DNA of 64,000 nucleotides. It comes from Palsa-504 sp963839095 (GTDB lineage: Bacteria > Actinomycetota > Actinomycetes > Streptosporangiales > Streptosporangiaceae). The notes beneath the pieces are model-generated. The model had not been told where the DNA came from. It saw only the letters and a program-made list of their open reading frames with translations, and made no database searches. This document shows, piece after piece, positions 60,615 through 64,000 of the stretch; position 1 is the stretch's first letter; each line of letters opens with the position of its first letter. The position numbers were made by a program, and so were the translations under genes. The DNA is taken from the NCBI GenBank assembly GCA_963839095.1, contig CAWIUF010000053.1, positions 434,001 to 498,000 of the forward strand, in the 5' to 3' direction.

Positions 60615-62015
60615 ATGACAGACGGAGCGATCGAAACGGTGATGGAGCGGACCGGTCAGGAGGATATTCGCCTGGTCCGCTTCCTGTATGCCGACCACGG
60701 CGGGATCATCCGCGGGAAGGCTGCGGGCACCGCGCGGCTGCCGGAGCGGATCTCCAGCGGCATCGGCCACACGGTGGCCATGATGGCCATGTCCATGCTG
60801 GACCAGCTGCAGCCGGTGGCGGGGATGGGCCCGGTCGGCGAGGTCCGGATCGTGCCGGACCCGGATACCTTCGTCACGCTCCCCTACGCGCCCGGCGCCG
60901 CCGCGATGCTCTCGGACCTGATCAAGCCGGACGGCTCGCCGTGGGAAGCCTGCCCGCGGACGTTCCTCAAGCAGGCCATCGTCGAGCTGGCCGGCGAGGG
61001 CTACGCCATGCAGTCGGCCTTCGAGCCCGAGTTCACCGTGGGCCACCGCGAGACCTCCCCGGCCGCGCCGACGATCCCGGACCGGCTCATCCCCATCGAC
61101 GACAGCCTGTGCTACTCCTCCACCGGCTTCCACCAGGCGCACAACTTCGCCATGGAACTCGTCGGGGCGATGGAGGCGCAGGGCCTCGAGGTCGAGCACT
61201 ACTACCCCGAGCTCGGCCACGGCCAGCACGAGCTGTCCATCCGGTACGCGGACGCGCTGCGCGCCGCCGACAACCACGTGCTGTACCGGGAGACGGTCCG
61301 GGGGGTGGCGTTCCGGCACGGCCTGTGGGCCAGCCTGGCCCCCAAGCCGATCCCCGACCAGGCGGGCAACGGCACCCACCTGCACGGCTCGCTCATCGAA
61401 CTGGGCGCCGACGGCAATCCGGGCGGGCGCAACGCGTTCGCCGACCCGGCCGACCGCAACGGCCTGTCCCAGGTGGGCTACCACTTCATCGGCGGCCTGC
61501 TCGCCCACCTGCCCGCCCTGGTCGCGCTGACCTGCGCCAGCGTGAACAGCTACCGACGGCTCACGCCGCAGACCTGGGCCAGCGCGTTCACCTGCTACGG
61601 GATGGACAACCGGGAAGCCGCGATCAGGATCTGCTCCCCGCTGCGTGGCGATCCGGGCAGCTCGGTCAACCTGGAGCTGAAGCCGTCCGACTCCAGCGCC
61701 AACCCGTACCTGGCCCTCGGCGCGTTCATCTACGCGGGCCTGGACGGCATCCGGGGCAAGCTCGACCCGGGCGAGGCGGTGAACGTCGACCCGGCCACCT
61801 TGTCCGAATCCGAGCGGGCCGCGGGCGGCACTCACCGGCTGCCCGCCTCGCTCAACGCGGCGCTGGACGCGCTGGAAGGCGACGAGCTGCTGATGGACCT
61901 GCTCGGGCCGCTGCGCAGCAGCGCCTACCTGGCGGTCAAGCGCTCGGAGGCGGCCCACTTCGCCCACTCCACCGACCCCTACTACGAGTGCTTCCAGCAC
62001 TTCACCAAGCTCTGA
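60615..62015 (+). CDS. Glutamine-synthetase-like gamma-glutamyl ligase
   Basis: The protein is 466 aa. The beta-grasp N-terminal domain (VRFLYADHGGIIRGKAAG) and the catalytic barrel (YAMQSAFEPEFTV, HGQHELSIRYADAL, NGTHLHGSLIEL, VNSYRRLTP) are GS-like. The usual RRIExRxPD segment is replaced by SVNLELKPSDSSANPYLAL, so two arginines that contact glutamate and phosphate in GlnA are changed. This puts it among GS-like enzymes that may glutamylate polyamines, ethanolamine or other amines. ATG 60615 was chosen. A strong bidirectional terminator separates it from the MFS gene. Confidence 0.85.
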   Translation: MTDGAIETVMERTGQEDIRLVRFLYADHGGIIRGKAAGTARLPERISSGIGHTVAMMAMSMLDQLQPVAGMGPVGEVRIVPDPDTFVTLPYAPGAAAMLSDLIKPDGSPWEACPRTFLKQAIVELAGEGYAMQSAFEPEFTVGHRETSPAAPTIPDRLIPIDDSLCYSSTGFHQAHNFAMELVGAMEAQGLEVEHYYPELGHGQHELSIRYADALRAADNHVLYRETVRGVAFRHGLWASLAPKPIPDQAGNGTHLHGSLIELGADGNPGGRNAFADPADRNGLSQVGYHFIGGLLAHLPALVALTCASVNSYRRLTPQTWASAFTCYGMDNREAAIRICSPLRGDPGSSVNLELKPSDSSANPYLALGAFIYAGLDGIRGKLDPGEAVNVDPATLSESERAAGGTHRLPASLNAALDALEGDELLMDLLGPLRSSAYLAVKRSEAAHFAHSTDPYYECFQHFTKL

Positions 62016-62018
62016 TGT

Positions 62019-62071
62019 CATGATCGCGGGCAGTTCCGGCCGGATAGGAGCCGGAACTGCCCACGATCATG
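62019..62071. terminator. Large bidirectional terminator hairpin between the GS-like and MFS genes
   Basis: GGGCAGTTCCGGC (62028-62040) pairs perfectly with GCCGGAACTGCCC (62050-62062). CATGATCG (62019-62026) pairs with CGATCATG (62064-62071) beyond a single C/A mismatch, making a 22-position stem around a 9-base loop. It starts 4 bases after the GS-like stop and ends 8 bases before the corrected MFS stop. Confidence 0.85.
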
Positions 62072-62078
62072 GTGTTGG

Positions 62079-63615
62079 CTAGATAGGTGTCGGCGGCGGG
62101 GGCGGCGGGGGAGGGTGCTGGAGCCGCCGGCGCGGAAGATGGCTTCGGAGGAGCCGGCGATGACGCCGAGGGGCTTGGCGACGTCCTCCAGGGACTTGCC
62201 CTCGGCGTCGACGGCCAGGAAGGCCGCGACGACGCCGCCCAGGATCATCGCGCCCGCCCCGAGCATGTAGCCCCAGTACAGCGAGTTGGGGTCCTTGCCG
62301 GTGCCGATCAGGTGGCCGTACAGGTGCGAGCCGAGCGAGCCGAAACACTGGGCGATGGCGAAGAACACCGCGATGGCCTTGGCCCGGACCTCCAGCGGGA
62401 AAATCTCGCTGACGGTCAGGTACCCGGCCGAGGCACCGGCCGAGGCGAAGAAGAAGATCACCGACCAGCACAGCGTCTGGGTGACGGCGTTCAGCGCGCC
62501 CGCCTTGAACAGCTGCGCGGTGATCACCAGCAGGACGCCGGACAGCAGGTAGGTGCCGGAGATCATCTTGCGGCGGCCGATGGTGTCGAACAGCCGCCCG
62601 ATGGTCAGCGGCCCGAGCAGGTTCCCGACGCAGAAGGCCATGAAGTAGTAGGGGGTGTCCTTGGACGGGACGTGGAAGAAGTACAGCAGGACCAGCCCGT
62701 AGGTGAAGAAGATCGCGTTGTACAGGAACGACTGGGTGATCATCAGCGTCCCGCCGTAGATCGACCGGGCCGGGTAGTGCTTGAACAGCGACCGCAGCAG
62801 GGCCACGTACCCGATCTGCTCGGTCGGCCGGATCTCGATCGCGCGGCTCTCGTCCACTGGCGGGCAGGTTGCCCGTGGTCGCCGCGACGTCCTGCTCGAT
62901 CTCGGCGATGGAGCGCCTCGGCGGCCTCCTCGCGGCCGTGCATGATCTGCCAGCGGGGGCTTTCCGGCAGGTGCCGCCGGACGAAGATGATCACCAGCGC
63001 GAGCACCGGGCCGACCACATAGGCGATCCGCCAGCCCAGTTTGGGCGAGATGTGGTTCAGGGCGACCAGGGTCACGATGGTGCCGAGGAAGGCGCCGGCC
63101 CAGTAGGTGCCGTTGACCGCGATGTCCACCCGGCCGCGGAACCGGGCCGGGATCATCTCGTCGATCGCGGAGTTGATCGCGGCGTACTCACCGCCGATCC
63201 CCATCCCGGCGATCACCCGGGTGGCGTACAAGAAGATGAACCAGTAGCCGCCCGCGGGGGTGAACGCGGTCAGCCCGGACCCGATCAGGTAGACGGCCAG
63301 GGTGACCAGGAACAGGTTCTTGCGGCCCAGCTTGTCCGACAGCTGGCCGAAGAACAGCGCGCCGATGACCTCGCCGATCAGGTACCAGGTGGCGATGTCG
63401 GCGACCCCGCTCGCGGACATGTGCAGCGTGTTCGGCATGGTCAGGTCGGGCCCGACGTTGCTGGCGATCGTGATCTCCAGGCCGTCCAGGACCCAGGCCA
63501 CGCCGAGCGCCACCACCATCCGGGTGTGGAACCTGGACCAGGGCAGCCGGTCGATCCGGGCGGGGATCAGGCTCCGGATGCCTGGCCTGTCCGCCGTCTC
63601 GGGCGTTGTTGTCAT
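62079..63615 (-). CDS. MFS sugar-transporter-family permease, three frameshifts
   Basis: ATG 63615 (MTTTPETADRPGIRSLIPAR) follows AAGGAG. The first half has VALGVAWVLDGLEITIASNVGP, GQLSDKLGRKNLFLV and YATRVIAGMGIGGEYAA. The second has GRLFDTIGRRKMISG and FASAGASAGYLTVSEIFPLEVRAKA, the duplicated MFS motifs. A loop containing IAEIEQDVAATTGNLP lies in a third frame, so there are surplus bases near 62915 and 62858. A missing C in the run near 62117 diverts the end; corrected, it ends LPPPPPPPTPI at TAG 62081-62079, before the hairpin. The length is about 511 aa with twelve helices. The substrate is unknown. Confidence 0.8.
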
Positions 63616-64000
63616 CGCGTTGTTCTCCTTCAGGCGCGACCACGGGCCCCGATGCCCGCTGACCGCCCGTTTACCCTCGTGACGAAGCTGAAACCGGTCA
63701 GACCGGCCTAACCTGCGCATCATCCGGAAAGGGGCGCGTTCTCAGAAGGAGAGAAGAAAAGACGAGGAGAAGAGTACAGCGGCGGCGCCGCCGCTAGGCA
63801 GGACGCGGACGGGGGCACCGCGTGCTTAGCGAAACATCGCGCGGACGGGGGCACCGCGCGGCGCGGCGCCGCCGCATAGCGTCACGATACAAGCTTGACC
63901 ATTCATACACAAGTCGTGATCAGCAGGACACAGCGTCAGTTTCGGCAGATTCCGGCCCTGTTTTCGCCCGTTACCTTCGGAATCAGTGGGGCACACGTGC
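63616..64000. other. Gene-free region upstream of the MFS gene
   Basis: No gene is seen in the last 385 bases. The region holds the MFS leader, a purine-only tract (about 63738-63768), a 16-bp palindrome GCGGCGGCGCCGCCGC (63779-63794), and two 19-bp direct repeats at 63804-63822 and 63840-63858. The final 100 bases are less GC-rich and could include a promoter reading out of the window. Confidence 0.5.
63804..63858. repeat. 19-bp direct repeats with 36-bp period
   Basis: CGCGGACGGGGGCACCGCG occurs at 63804-63822 and again at 63840-63858. Each copy is itself partly palindromic (CGCGG…CCGCG). They may be protein-binding sites or a small structural repeat. Confidence 0.6.

Noticed and set aside
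1..64000. tRNA, rRNA, CRISPR arrays, insertion sequences, integrase att sites
   Set aside because: I looked for T-loop sequences, regularly spaced repeats, transposase motifs and flanking direct repeats around the T4SS-like region and saw none that hold up. A tRNA and repeat-finder run would settle this.

Overview
The window is a single stretch of very GC-rich (about 70%) chromosomal DNA from an actinomycete (Actinomycetota, most like a Streptosporangiales/Streptomyces-type soil organism). The evidence is frequent GTG starts, a mycothiol gene (mshB), an actinobacterial Sdh-type succinate dehydrogenase, 7Fe ferredoxin fdxA beside dapC, and families largely restricted to the phylum (DUF6113, DUF6542, DUF4245, DUF1707, SCO6745, the DUF574/SAV2177 methyltransferase family). 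No tRNA, rRNA, CRISPR array, transposase, integrase or relaxase was seen.

Layout. 1-6.2 kb: the 3' part of a STAND (NB-ARC-like) ATPase with TPR repeats, an RNA methyltransferase, an alpha/beta hydrolase, two hypothetical proteins and a PfkB-fold protein that has lost its catalytic motif. 6.2-10.7 kb: a PatB-like aminotransferase converging on a translationally coupled cassette of glycosyltransferase, alpha/beta hydrolase and cytochrome P450. 10.9-15.9 kb: a core region (tag, LOG-like, SLT-like, fdxA, dapC). 16-26 kb: benE with a divergent XRE-cupin regulator, topoisomerase IB, a DUF574 methyltransferase, the ddaH-rocD arginine/ornithine pair, DUF6113-mshB, an S9 peptidase and DUF952. 26.1-29.7 kb: sdhCAB. 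29.7-31.6 kb: a small divergent GntR module and uppP.

31.6-43.4 kb (minus strand) is the most unusual region. It is a tight eight-gene operon for a Tcp-type (Gram-positive) type IV secretion apparatus: TcpC-like, small two-TM protein, TcpE-like, MinD-like ATPase, VirB4-like ATPase, VirB6/TrbL-like membrane protein, a second TM-plus-NTF2-like protein, and an SLT + NlpC/P60 wall hydrolase. No coupling protein, relaxase or integrase lies in the window, so it looks like an orphan envelope-spanning channel rather than an obvious mobile element. It is followed by small membrane-protein genes, two of them tandem paralogues.

45.5-64 kb is again mostly core: SCO6745 family, a coupled TPP enzyme-PP2C-ychF operon, rmuC-DUF6542, an HD/LuxR regulator, ispH, a lipid-droplet-associated protein homologue with xseA-xseB, YihY, DUF4245, glpX, DUF1707, a glutamine-synthetase-like ligase and an MFS transporter.

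An important caveat: about 25 genes or gene parts are interrupted by apparent single-base indels, including sdhA and ddaH. In most cases the reading frame is restored exactly by one base. This pattern fits residual assembly error better than decay, so broken genes are annotated across the shift and each shift is noted. Protein lengths quoted for such genes are after the implied correction.
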